From NCBI GenBank assembly GCA_018065205.1, contig JAGHTR010000005.1:1-29970 (forward strand): a DNA stretch of 29,970 nucleotides. Reading direction: 5' to 3'. The notes beneath the pieces were generated by a model, which worked only from the letters and a program-made list of their open reading frames with translations, was not told the DNA's origin and did no database searches. The DNA comes from Candidatus Colicola caccequi. GTDB lineage: Bacteria > Bacteroidota > Bacteroidia > Bacteroidales > Paludibacteraceae. Positions 22,997-29,970 of the stretch are shown in pieces (within the stretch, counting starts at the first letter, position 1; the number at the start of each line of letters is the position of its first letter). A program made the translations under genes and the position numbers.

Positions 22997-23197
22997 ATGA
23001 GTATTTTGGTCGTAATCATATTAGTCGGTTTGGCGATGGTAGGATTAAGCATTCGCGTTATTTTGCGCAAGAATGGTCGTTTTTCCAGTCAGCATATCTC
23101 GCAAAATAAGAAAATGCGAGAAAAAGGTATCCATTGCGTGAATACTCAGGATTACGAGGAAAGGCACAGAGTAAAAATCAATGTTAAAAATTTATAA
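22997..23197 (+). CDS. Small single-pass membrane protein conserved in Bacteroidales
   Basis: A 66-residue protein with one N-terminal membrane helix (MSILVVIILVGLAMVGLSIRVI, in its first 22 residues) followed by a basic cytoplasmic tail. The tail has the pattern KNGRFSSQHISQNKKMREKGIHC. I recall very similar unnamed small proteins in Bacteroidales with KNGRFP..HIS.NK.MRERGI.C, so it is a real gene despite its size. The function is unknown. The start at 22997 is fixed by the promoter: upstream in-frame ATGs at 22946 and beyond precede or overlap the -33/-7 elements. It ends 3 nt before the OmpH-like gene, so the two are likely cotranscribed. The two cysteine-containing positions in the tail are not obviously metal sites. 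Confidence 0.82.
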   Translation: MSILVVIILVGLAMVGLSIRVILRKNGRFSSQHISQNKKMREKGIHCVNTQDYEERHRVKINVKNL

Positions 23198-23200
23198 ATT

Positions 23201-23809
23201 ATGAACAAAAATCAGATTATTATCAATGTAGTTTTGGTAGCCGCTGTGGTTACGTTGTTTGTCCTCTTTTTTACGGTTAAGCCTGGTTGCTGCAAAAATC
23301 AGGATGTTGTAGAATGTGCCGGAACAGAAGCAGTAGAAGGTAATCTTCCTATAGCATATTTGAACGTAGATAGTTTGTTGCAAGGCTATGCTTTTGCTCA
23401 GGAGGCTTCCGAGAAATTAATGTCTAAGCAAGAAGATGCTCGTCTTAAATTGAACACTAAGGCTCGTACGTTACAACAAGAAATGGCTGATTTTCAGCGC
23501 AAGTATGAGAACAATGCTTTCTTAAGTCAAGAACGTGCTCAAAGTGAGTATCAACGCTTGCAGAAGAAACAACAAGAATTGGAAGAGTTAGAACAAAAAC
23601 TGACCAATGATATCCTTCTTGAGAATCAAAAGTTGAACCTCCAATTAGCGGATAGTTTAGAGGCTTTCTTGGCTGTTTTTAATGCAGATGGTCGCTATCA
23701 AATGATCCTTTCTAATAATGCTCACGATAATATCCTTTCTGCTACGGACGGATATGATATTACGGATGCCGTTATTGCCGGGATGAACGCAAGATACAAT
23801 AAGAAATAA
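23201..23809 (+). CDS. OmpH/Skp-family periplasmic protein
   Basis: A 202-residue Skp/OmpH-like protein. The N-terminus has a membrane helix at about 7-26 (IIINVVLVAAVVTLFVLFF) with a following CC pair, so it is probably anchored or a signal precursor. The mature part starts with IAYLNVDSLLQGYAFAQEAS, the conserved Skp beta strand and first helix. A long charged coiled coil follows at about 70-150 (QEEM..FQRKYENNAFLSQERAQSEYQ, KKQQELEELEQK), and the segment YDITDAVIAGMNARY closes it, as in the family. Skp-like proteins chaperone outer-membrane proteins across the periplasm. It sits directly before a barrel gene, a natural client. Two or more OmpH genes are usual in Bacteroidota; only this one is in the window. 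Confidence 0.88.
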   Translation: MNKNQIIINVVLVAAVVTLFVLFFTVKPGCCKNQDVVECAGTEAVEGNLPIAYLNVDSLLQGYAFAQEASEKLMSKQEDARLKLNTKARTLQQEMADFQRKYENNAFLSQERAQSEYQRLQKKQQELEELEQKLTNDILLENQKLNLQLADSLEAFLAVFNADGRYQMILSNNAHDNILSATDGYDITDAVIAGMNARYNKK

Positions 23810-23838
23810 ATGTACCATAACTTATCAAACATTCTCTT

Positions 23839-25659
23839 GTGAATATTCGACGTTACATAGTTGGTTTATTGCTTGTAGCCAGTATCGGATTATCGGCACA
23901 AAACATACCGGTTAGTTTGGAATATACTCGAGTGTATGACTATTTGGACGAATTATCCACCGATGGCATCATCCATTCCATGACGGAGGCGGTTCGTCCG
24001 TTTACGAGAATACAAATAGCCAATATGCTATTAGAGGCGCAGGCTGCGGATTCTATGATGAATAAACGTCAAAAGGATGATTTAGCATTCTTCTTGAACG
24101 AATTCTCCCTGGAACGTGATACGATGCGTGAAGGCTATGTGCAATATACTGACCATAAGACGTATAACCTAAGTTTGGCAGACCCTCAGTTCTCCTATAT
24201 GACCAAAAACAAGTTGTTTAAGATGCAAATCAAACCGCTCTTAGGCGCTGAGGTTATAGGGGGCAAACGCGGAGCCGTGGTTAAACGTTGGTATGGCGCT
24301 GAAATTCAAATGGATATTGCTCATCATGTAAGTATTTGGGGGTCGTTACGTGACATCAGTTACAACGGAACATGGTTCTTAAAGGATAAGTATTTCCCGG
24401 ATGTGTATGCCAAGATAAGGGGGGCTAAATTAACCCAACCGCTCTATTTGAACAACCGTTTAGGAGTTCAGTATAAAGAATCAAACGAAGGTGGAGATTT
24501 CTCGGATAGCAAAGGCGGAATTAACCTTTACACTTGGTGGGGTAGTATTGGACTGAGTAGAGATAATATTCGTTGGGGGGATGCTTATCATTGTTCTAAT
24601 ATCCTTAGCGGACGCAATCCCGCTGTTCCTCAGTTGACTTTGCAGTTAACGCCTGTATGGTGGTTTCAATTTGATTATTTCCATGCGTGGCTTATCAGTA
24701 ATGTGCTGAATGAGGAGGACTACTATGTAGAAAAGACTGTGGATGTAAATCATACCTATTTTACGACATCCAAGGAGTACCGTCCGCGTAGCAAGTATAT
24801 GGCGGCAAATATGTTTACTTTCAAGCCCTGTAAGTACTTCCATTTCTCGTTTGGTAACTCAATCGTTTATGCTGAAAATAATCCTCAAGCGGCTTACTTT
24901 ATCCCGATTGCGTTCTATAAATCGTTGGATCACTTATTGACTAAGGGCAATAGTTCAGAGAACCAGAACTCGCAAGTCTTCTTTACTGCTACCATTCGTC
25001 CTGTTAACCACTTGAAGTTATATGGTTCGGTCTATATAGATGAAGTAAAATGGGATCGTGCTAAAAAGAGTAACCCCGAGAATAATCCGGTATCTTATTT
25101 AGTCGGCTTTGATTGGACCGGTTGGCCTATCAAAGGGTTAGGATTGAAGGGTGAATTTATGCGGTCCTATATTGCTTGCTATACCCATTCTATTGAAGCA
25201 TTGGAATTTACGAGCAATTCCTATAATATGGGGCACTATATGGGGGATAATGCACAATCTATTTTTGTAGAATTGAGTTACCGTCCCATTAGAGGCATGC
25301 ATATTGCGTTAAGTTATACGAATGATACAAAGTATAACATGTACTATTACTTGCGTAAAAACATTGGTACAACCATTGCTCAGAAGCCGTTTAATAAGAA
25401 GATTTACCAAAATGACCAGATTGATTTCAAATTCACGTATGAGGTGCATCCTAATATGTACTTGATAGCGGGAGTCTCTTATAATAATGCTCGGGCATTT
25501 AATAATCCGGATGGCATCAATGCAGATCCGGAAACGCATATTGATTTGAGGACCTCTGAGCAATATGGTTCAGCACAGTATTATATGGATCGTTTCTGCC
25601 CGGAATTCTATCAGGGCAAGAACGTGACTGCTAACATTGGATTCTCCTTCGGATTCTAA
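23839..25659 (+). CDS. Wzi-family outer-membrane beta-barrel
   Basis: A 606-residue outer-membrane protein of the capsule-assembly Wzi family. It begins with a signal peptide (MNIRRYIVGLLLVASIGLSA, cleavage near Q21). It uses a GTG start at 23839, and no in-frame ATG lies before the signal. The pattern YDYLDELSTDGIIH..MTEAVRPFTRIQIANML is the family's N-terminal helical region. The rest alternates aromatic and polar residues as in transmembrane beta-strands, ending GFSFGF with a terminal phenylalanine typical of BAM substrates. E. coli Wzi anchors group 1 capsule on the cell surface. In Bacteroidota the family is widespread and its ligand usually unknown. No capsule export genes are adjacent. 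It lies 29 nt after the OmpH-like gene. Confidence 0.85.
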   Translation: MNIRRYIVGLLLVASIGLSAQNIPVSLEYTRVYDYLDELSTDGIIHSMTEAVRPFTRIQIANMLLEAQAADSMMNKRQKDDLAFFLNEFSLERDTMREGYVQYTDHKTYNLSLADPQFSYMTKNKLFKMQIKPLLGAEVIGGKRGAVVKRWYGAEIQMDIAHHVSIWGSLRDISYNGTWFLKDKYFPDVYAKIRGAKLTQPLYLNNRLGVQYKESNEGGDFSDSKGGINLYTWWGSIGLSRDNIRWGDAYHCSNILSGRNPAVPQLTLQLTPVWWFQFDYFHAWLISNVLNEEDYYVEKTVDVNHTYFTTSKEYRPRSKYMAANMFTFKPCKYFHFSFGNSIVYAENNPQAAYFIPIAFYKSLDHLLTKGNSSENQNSQVFFTATIRPVNHLKLYGSVYIDEVKWDRAKKSNPENNPVSYLVGFDWTGWPIKGLGLKGEFMRSYIACYTHSIEALEFTSNSYNMGHYMGDNAQSIFVELSYRPIRGMHIALSYTNDTKYNMYYYLRKNIGTTIAQKPFNKKIYQNDQIDFKFTYEVHPNMYLIAGVSYNNARAFNNPDGINADPETHIDLRTSEQYGSAQYYMDRFCPEFYQGKNVTANIGFSFGF

Positions 25660-25694
25660 TAGTAATTATTAAATAATTAACCCAATCTAAATAT

Positions 25695-27287
25695 ATGAAA
25701 AAAATTCTTTCTATTTTATCTTTGAGTTTAGTTTTATTAGTTAGTTGTCAACCTAAGGACGATACGGTGTATATCTTGTATGATAATGACGTACATTGTG
25801 CAGTAGATGGTTATGAACAGATGGCAGCTTTGCGTGCTGATTATTTGTCTAAATCGTTATACGTCAATGTGGTTTCCTCCGGTGATTTCGTGCAAGGTAA
25901 TACGATTGGCAGTTTAAGTAAGGGTAGGTACATTATATCCATCATGAATTCCATCCCTTATGATATTGTGACATTAGGTAATCATGAATTTGATTATGGT
26001 GTACCGCAAATGAAAAAACTGATGTTCTTGCTGCATGCTAAGTGCGTTTGCTGTAATTTCAGTTATTTGCCAACGGGTAAAGACCTTTATCCGGCTTACA
26101 CTATTCGTCAATATGGTTCGCGCAAAGTGGCCTTTGTAGGTGTAGCAACGCCTACAACAATGGCAATGTCGGTGCCGACTAATTTCCAGGACAAGAATGG
26201 AAAAGTTATTTATACGTTCCATAAGGACGAAACCATTCAGTTGGTACAACAAGCGGTTAATGCTGCTCGTGAAGAAGGCGCAGATAACGTAATTATCTTG
26301 TCTCACTTAGGCGATGATACTCAAGGAGTTAACTCGGTTGAACTGATTGAACAAACAACAGGTATAGATGCTGTTTTAGATGGTCATCAACATCATGTAT
26401 TGAATCTTAAATTAGCCAATGCAGAAGGAGATTCAGTTATTCTAACATCTACGGGTTCGGCCTTTCAGAACATCGGCTGCTTAACTATTGCTTTAGATGG
26501 AACTCTTTCTACAGAGTTAATACCGTTGGATAACTATAAAGAGGAACATCCTCGAGTAAGAGAACGTATTGATAAAATGCGTCAAAAAGTACAAAATATT
26601 ACAGATAAATACATTGGTTTTGCAGAGGTTGTATTGACGGATGCCAACGAGGCAGGTGAGCGTCAAGTACGTAAAGCAGAAACTAACTTGGGAGACTTTG
26701 CGGCAGATGCTATGCGAGCCATTTGTAAGGCAGACATTGGTATCGTTAATGGTGGAGGTTTACGTCATAGCCTAAAGGCGGGTAACCTCACTTATGGTGA
26801 TCTTATTCAGGTTTTCCCATTTAATAACACGTTATATACGGTTAAGGCTACCGGTGCACAGATTAAGCGTGCAATGGAGATCTCCGTATTTGAATATCCT
26901 GTTGAAAGTGGAGGATTTATGCAAGTGAGTGGACTTAGATATACGTTCAACAGTTCTGTTCCTACTTCCGTGCATCTTGATGAAGATGGTATATGCGATT
27001 CTATCGGCGAAAGTCGTCGATTGATTAGCGTAGAAATAGAGAAAGATGGGGAATGGATGCCAATAGATGACAACGCTGTTTATACCATTGGCGGACAAAG
27101 TTACAACCTTGTATGCAGCGGTTCATCCGGCATGTATATCGGTACGGAACAATTGCCGGGAGAACACATGGTAGATGCAGACGCATTAGTTGAGTATATC
27201 CACATGTTAGGCGATACGATTCGTGCCTCGCAATATGGTACAAGCCAAAATCGTATTATTCGTGTAACGGATAATCAAATAAAGTAA
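25695..27287 (+). CDS. 5'-nucleotidase / metallophosphatase lipoprotein
   Basis: A 530-residue lipoprotein (LSLVLLVSC, lipid cysteine C18) that should dephosphorylate nucleotides outside the inner membrane for nucleoside uptake. The N-terminal calcineurin-like domain (about 25-285) shows all metal motifs: YDNDVH (29-34), SSGDFVQG, GNHEFDYG, ILSHLGDD and DGHQHH. The 5'-nucleotidase C-terminal domain follows at about 310-515 with ETNLGDFAADAMR, NGGGLRHSLKAG, GDLIQVFPFNNTL and SGSSGMY. In some Bacteroidales the two halves are separate neighbouring genes; here they are one chain. The gap to the Wzi gene is 35 nt. The last 32 bp are shared, on opposite strands, with the end of folC. Confidence 0.92.
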   Translation: MKKILSILSLSLVLLVSCQPKDDTVYILYDNDVHCAVDGYEQMAALRADYLSKSLYVNVVSSGDFVQGNTIGSLSKGRYIISIMNSIPYDIVTLGNHEFDYGVPQMKKLMFLLHAKCVCCNFSYLPTGKDLYPAYTIRQYGSRKVAFVGVATPTTMAMSVPTNFQDKNGKVIYTFHKDETIQLVQQAVNAAREEGADNVIILSHLGDDTQGVNSVELIEQTTGIDAVLDGHQHHVLNLKLANAEGDSVILTSTGSAFQNIGCLTIALDGTLSTELIPLDNYKEEHPRVRERIDKMRQKVQNITDKYIGFAEVVLTDANEAGERQVRKAETNLGDFAADAMRAICKADIGIVNGGGLRHSLKAGNLTYGDLIQVFPFNNTLYTVKATGAQIKRAMEISVFEYPVESGGFMQVSGLRYTFNSSVPTSVHLDEDGICDSIGESRRLISVEIEKDGEWMPIDDNAVYTIGGQSYNLVCSGSSGMYIGTEQLPGEHMVDADALVEYIHMLGDTIRASQYGTSQNRIIRVTDNQIK

Positions 27288-28581
27288 GCGCTTCGCCAAC
27301 AACATAGTTACTGCCACCGATGAAGATGATGTCTTGGTCGGTGGCTTCTTTTTGTGCTGCAAGGATGGCTTCTTTTACTGATGAATAGGCATTGTCTTGC
27401 GCATTGTGAATTGGAGATATACTATTGTGAAGTGCCAACATTTTGGAAGCAGGAATGGCACGATGAGTCTTGGCCTGTGTGAAATAATAGCGAGCCTGAG
27501 TGGGCAATACTTTCATAACCTCTTCTACATCCTTATCATCCACCATTCCAATAACAATATGGAGTGTGTTATGTGTTGTACTAAGTTGTTGTAGTTGTTG
27601 GGCTACATACTTGATTCCGTGTGAATTATGTCCGGTATCACAGATTGTTAGGGGCTTGTTACATAACGTCTCCCAACGTCCTCGAAGCCCTGTTAAGGTA
27701 CATACTTGCGCAAACCCGCGTTTATAATGGTCCGTCGTTAGAGAGATACCTCGTTCTCGCAGAATATTGCTGAGTGCACGAAGGGCAACGTAGGCGGTTT
27801 GCATGTTTTTATCTTGGTATAGACCATGTAATTCACAAACGGGTATGTCTCGTTCTCGGCAACGGCGTAAATAGTTGCATTGATCGGCAAACCAAAGTTG
27901 ACATGTGGTTGTTTCTAATCCATTCCCTAAGATATTGCATTCTTGTGCTTTTGCCATAAAAACAGGTGCCGTCTCTGGGTTCGTTTCTCCGATTACGCAA
28001 GGAACGTCGGATTTGATGATTCCTGCCTTTTCACCGGCAATCTTGGCGAGAGTATCACCTAAAAATTCGGTGTGGTCAAAACCTATATTGGTGATAACTG
28101 ATAAGAGTGGCGTGATGATGTTGGTTGAGTCTAATCGGCCTCCTAAACCGACCTCAACAACCGCAATATCCACTTTTTGCTCGGCAAAGTACCAAAAAGC
28201 CATCGCCATGGCTGTTTCAAAGAAGGAAGGACGAAGTTGATCTAAGAAACTGCGATGATCTTCTACGAACTGAACCACTTTCTCTTGCCCAATCACTTGC
28301 CCATTGATGCGTATCCTTTCGCGGAAATCCACCAGATGAGGAGAAGTGTATAAACCGACTTTTAGGCCTGCACATTGTAGGGATGCAGCAATTAGATGGG
28401 AGGTCGATCCCTTTCCGTTGGTGCCTGCTATATGCACCGATGGCCACTTGGTGTACGGCTTGCCTAAGTGCTCCATCAAAGCTATTGTATTCTCTAAACC
28501 GGGCTTATAGGCATCTTTCCCAATGAGGTGAAAGGCCGGAGTTGAGGCATATAAATAGGATATTGCTTCGTCGTATGTCAT
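27256..28581 (-). CDS. folC: Folylpolyglutamate / dihydrofolate synthase
   Basis: Adds glutamate to dihydropteroate and to folates, making them usable and retained in the cell. The 441 residues are typical. The ATP loop is HIAGTNGKGSTSH with GTNGKGST at 53-60. LYTSPHLVDFRERIRING follows, then AVVEVGLGGRLDSTN, SVITNIGFDHTEFLGDTLAKIAGEKAGIIK, and TICDTGHNSHG for the C-terminal glutamate ligase domain. The start at 28581 (MTYDEAISYLYAS) lies about 16 nt from the predicted transcription start; the longer open frame runs back through the promoter. It is divergent from mnmE with only about 110 bp between them. Its last residues (FDYPLHE) are encoded within the convergent nucleotidase gene. Confidence 0.95.
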   Translation of the reverse strand: MTYDEAISYLYASTPAFHLIGKDAYKPGLENTIALMEHLGKPYTKWPSVHIAGTNGKGSTSHLIAASLQCAGLKVGLYTSPHLVDFRERIRINGQVIGQEKVVQFVEDHRSFLDQLRPSFFETAMAMAFWYFAEQKVDIAVVEVGLGGRLDSTNIITPLLSVITNIGFDHTEFLGDTLAKIAGEKAGIIKSDVPCVIGETNPETAPVFMAKAQECNILGNGLETTTCQLWFADQCNYLRRCRERDIPVCELHGLYQDKNMQTAYVALRALSNILRERGISLTTDHYKRGFAQVCTLTGLRGRWETLCNKPLTICDTGHNSHGIKYVAQQLQQLSTTHNTLHIVIGMVDDKDVEEVMKVLPTQARYYFTQAKTHRAIPASKMLALHNSISPIHNAQDNAYSSVKEAILAAQKEATDQDIIFIGGSNYVVGEALTLFDYPLHE

Positions 28582-28602
28582 ATTGATTTTCAGAAAACAA
28601 TG

Positions 28603-28634
28603 CAAAAGTACACTTTTTTTTGCATGTATGCAAA
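28603..28634 (-). promoter_or_regulatory. folC promoter with palindromic -33 region
   Basis: On the minus strand a -33 TTTG (28631-28634), 20 nt, then a -7 box TACTTTTG (28603-28610). The predicted start near 28597 is about 16 nt from the folC ATG. The -33 lies in the near-palindrome TTTGCATGTATGCAAA (plus strand, 28619-28634), placed just like the one in the fumarase promoter. Confidence 0.8.
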
Positions 28635-28651
28635 TTTTTCTTCGGTTCCTT

Positions 28652-28683
28652 CTTGTGTAGGTCAATTTTTTTTTGTAATTTTG
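28652..28683 (+). promoter_or_regulatory. mnmE promoter
   Basis: A -33 CTTG (28652-28655), 20 nt, then a -7 box TAATTTTG (28676-28683). The mnmE ATG is at 28692, only 8 nt past the box, so the leader is at most a few nucleotides. The spacer (TGTAGGTCA, then a T-run ending TTG) closely resembles that of the promoter at 22956-22987. Confidence 0.75.
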
Positions 28684-28691
28684 CAGTTCCA

Positions 28692-29963
28692 ATGGAAACA
28701 ACAGATACTATAGTAGCATTATCAACGCCTTACGGCAGTGGGGCCATTGCTGTGATTCGCATGTCCGGAACGCAGGCGGTGGCTATTGCGGAACGCTTGT
28801 GTGGCAAGCGTTTGGTGCGTCCTGTGCATTATTGCCGTATTCCTGAATTAGACGATGTGGTGGTTACTACATATCGTGCGCCACACTCGTTTACGGGTGA
28901 GGATGTAGTGGAAATTAGTTGTCATGGCAGTCTTTATTTGCAGCAAGAGTTTCAGCGGCGTTTGATTGATTTGGGTGCCAGACCGGCGCAAGCAGGGGAG
29001 TTTACACAGCGAGCATTCCTGAATGGCAAAATGGACTTGATGCAAGCAGAAGCAGTAGCAGATTTGATTGCTGCACAAACACAAGCCGAGGCGGATTTGG
29101 CCCTAAATCAGTTGCGTGGAGGCATATCTTCCGAATTGGCTGCCTTGCGGGAGAGACTGCTTAAATTAACATCGTTATTAGAGTTGGAATTGGATTTTGG
29201 GGATCACGAAGATTTGGAGTTCGCGGATCGCACAGAATTAAAGACCTTATCGGATGAGATAGAGACTAAGTTGACGCAATTAACCGATTCGTTCCAAACC
29301 GGCAATGCCATCAAAAATGGCATTCCTGTAGCGATTGTAGGCAAGACCAATGCCGGTAAATCCACCTTGCTTAATGCTTTGGTTGGTGAGGAAAGAGCCA
29401 TCGTAAGCGATATAGATGGTACAACGCGAGATACAATTGAAGAGACCTTAGTGTTGAATGGAGTGTTGTTTAGATTGATTGATACTGCCGGAATACGAGA
29501 AACGGCTGATTCCATCGAGAGTTTAGGCATTGAACGCAGCCGCAAAGCCATTGAAAAAGCCCAAATTGTTTTGGAGGTCATTGATGCCACTTGCCCTCAA
29601 GAGACGCTGCAAGGTGACAAGGTGATTCATGTATATAACAAAGCAGACTTGAAGCAGATACCCGGACAGTTGTGCATTTCTGCCAAGCATGGTCAAATAG
29701 ATGCCCTAAAACAATTGCTTGTGGAAAAAGCGGCTATTCAGCCAAGCGGTGCCGTTATTTCTTCTGCTCGGCACTATGATGCTTTGTGCAAGGCGTTGAA
29801 GGCTATTCAGCGTGTGCAAGTAGGCATGCAAGAAGGGTTGAGTGGGGAGTTGTTGAGTGAAGATTTGCAAGAGTGCCTGCTGGCATTGGGCGAGATTACG
29901 GGTCAAATCACTTCCCAAGAAGTGCTGAACAATATATTTAGTAAATTCTGTATAGGAAAATAG
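28692..29963 (+). CDS. mnmE: tRNA modification GTPase MnmE
   Basis: With MnmG, modifies wobble uridine 34 of several tRNAs (nm5U/cmnm5U), using 5,10-methylenetetrahydrofolate as the carbon donor. The 423 residues are shorter than E. coli MnmE (454), but both ends are intact. The loss is in loops, notably between the first strands and DDVVVTTYRAPHSFTGEDVVEI. The N-terminal folate domain covers about 1-115 and the helical domain about 116-205. The inserted G domain follows: P-loop GKTNAGKS at 217-224, DGTTRDT, DTAGIRET, NKADL and SAK. The chain ends FCIGK, the conserved C-terminal signature with the catalytic cysteine. The start at 28692 follows the -7 box too closely for the longer open frame from 28620 to be used. 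Divergent from folC. Confidence 0.96.
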   Translation: METTDTIVALSTPYGSGAIAVIRMSGTQAVAIAERLCGKRLVRPVHYCRIPELDDVVVTTYRAPHSFTGEDVVEISCHGSLYLQQEFQRRLIDLGARPAQAGEFTQRAFLNGKMDLMQAEAVADLIAAQTQAEADLALNQLRGGISSELAALRERLLKLTSLLELELDFGDHEDLEFADRTELKTLSDEIETKLTQLTDSFQTGNAIKNGIPVAIVGKTNAGKSTLLNALVGEERAIVSDIDGTTRDTIEETLVLNGVLFRLIDTAGIRETADSIESLGIERSRKAIEKAQIVLEVIDATCPQETLQGDKVIHVYNKADLKQIPGQLCISAKHGQIDALKQLLVEKAAIQPSGAVISSARHYDALCKALKAIQRVQVGMQEGLSGELLSEDLQECLLALGEITGQITSQEVLNNIFSKFCIGK

Positions 29964-29970
29964 TCGGGTA

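Noticed and set aside
22885..23109. Alternative 74-codon frame overlapping the small membrane protein
   Set aside because: It begins upstream of both promoter elements and lacks any pattern; the 22997 frame has a membrane helix, conserved tail and fitting promoter.
29204..29590. 128-codon minus-strand open frame
   Set aside because: Antisense shadow of the mnmE G domain, which has all its motifs.
28692..29963. Possible truncation of mnmE because it is about 30 residues short
   Set aside because: The N-terminal domain, all G-box motifs and the terminal FCIGK are present; the shortness comes from loops.

Overview
The window looks like a contiguous piece of a Bacteroidota chromosome, most likely order Bacteroidales and probably an anaerobe. 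The promoters carry the phylum-specific -33 TTTG / -7 TAnnTTTG elements. Ribosome binding sites of the Shine-Dalgarno type are not evident. The gene set is also typical: B12-dependent NrdJ, class I fumarase, FatA-type acyl-ACP thioesterase, DUF4293, DUF2520, DUF1015, a Wzi-family barrel, and a PorE-like TPR/PD40/CRD/OmpA lipoprotein. Twenty-five protein genes fill almost all of the sequence. I saw no tRNA, rRNA, CRISPR array, insertion sequence or prophage.

Layout. (1) 1-735 is the 3' part of a DinD/BRO-like gene, the only accessory-looking gene, followed by about 320 bp of unexplained, relatively GC-rich sequence. (2) 1054-3618 (-) is nrdJ with its own promoter and terminator. (3) 3806-6626 (-) is a two-gene unit, an S9 peptidase lipoprotein then an acyl-ACP thioesterase. 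(4) 6775-15150 (+) is an eight-gene run: fumarase, a LytM-like membrane protein that has lost its zinc ligands, dxr, rseP, a WbpD-like acetyltransferase, a DUF4293 protein, rlmN and argD, with many 1-4 nt gaps or overlaps. (5) 15157-22825 (-) is a seven-gene run read from the right: bactofilin, DUF1015, PorE-like lipoprotein, thyA, folA, yidC, DUF2520. (6) 22997-27287 (+) is an envelope-flavoured run: a 66-residue membrane protein, an OmpH/Skp-like protein, a Wzi-family barrel and a 5'-nucleotidase lipoprotein. (7) 27256-28581 (-) is folC, whose 3' end overlaps the nucleotidase gene by 32 bp. (8) 28692-29963 (+) is mnmE, divergent from folC.

Themes. Folate and one-carbon metabolism recurs (folA, thyA, folC, and mnmE, which uses methylene-tetrahydrofolate), as does envelope construction (yidC, bactofilin, PorE-like, OmpH, Wzi, rseP, LytM-like).

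The most distinctive non-coding signal is the promoter architecture. Seven promoters could be read by eye. All have exactly 20 nt between the -33 and -7 elements and share a spacer pattern (purine at 2, T at 3, A at 4, T at 7, often TG just before the -7 box). All three divergent intergenic regions also hold a palindrome built from TGCATA/TATGCA halves that overlaps one -33 element. Two genes (the small membrane protein and mnmE) start so close to their -7 box that their transcripts should be nearly leaderless. I found no clearly new multi-gene system; these regulatory patterns and the LytM pseudoenzyme are the best leads.
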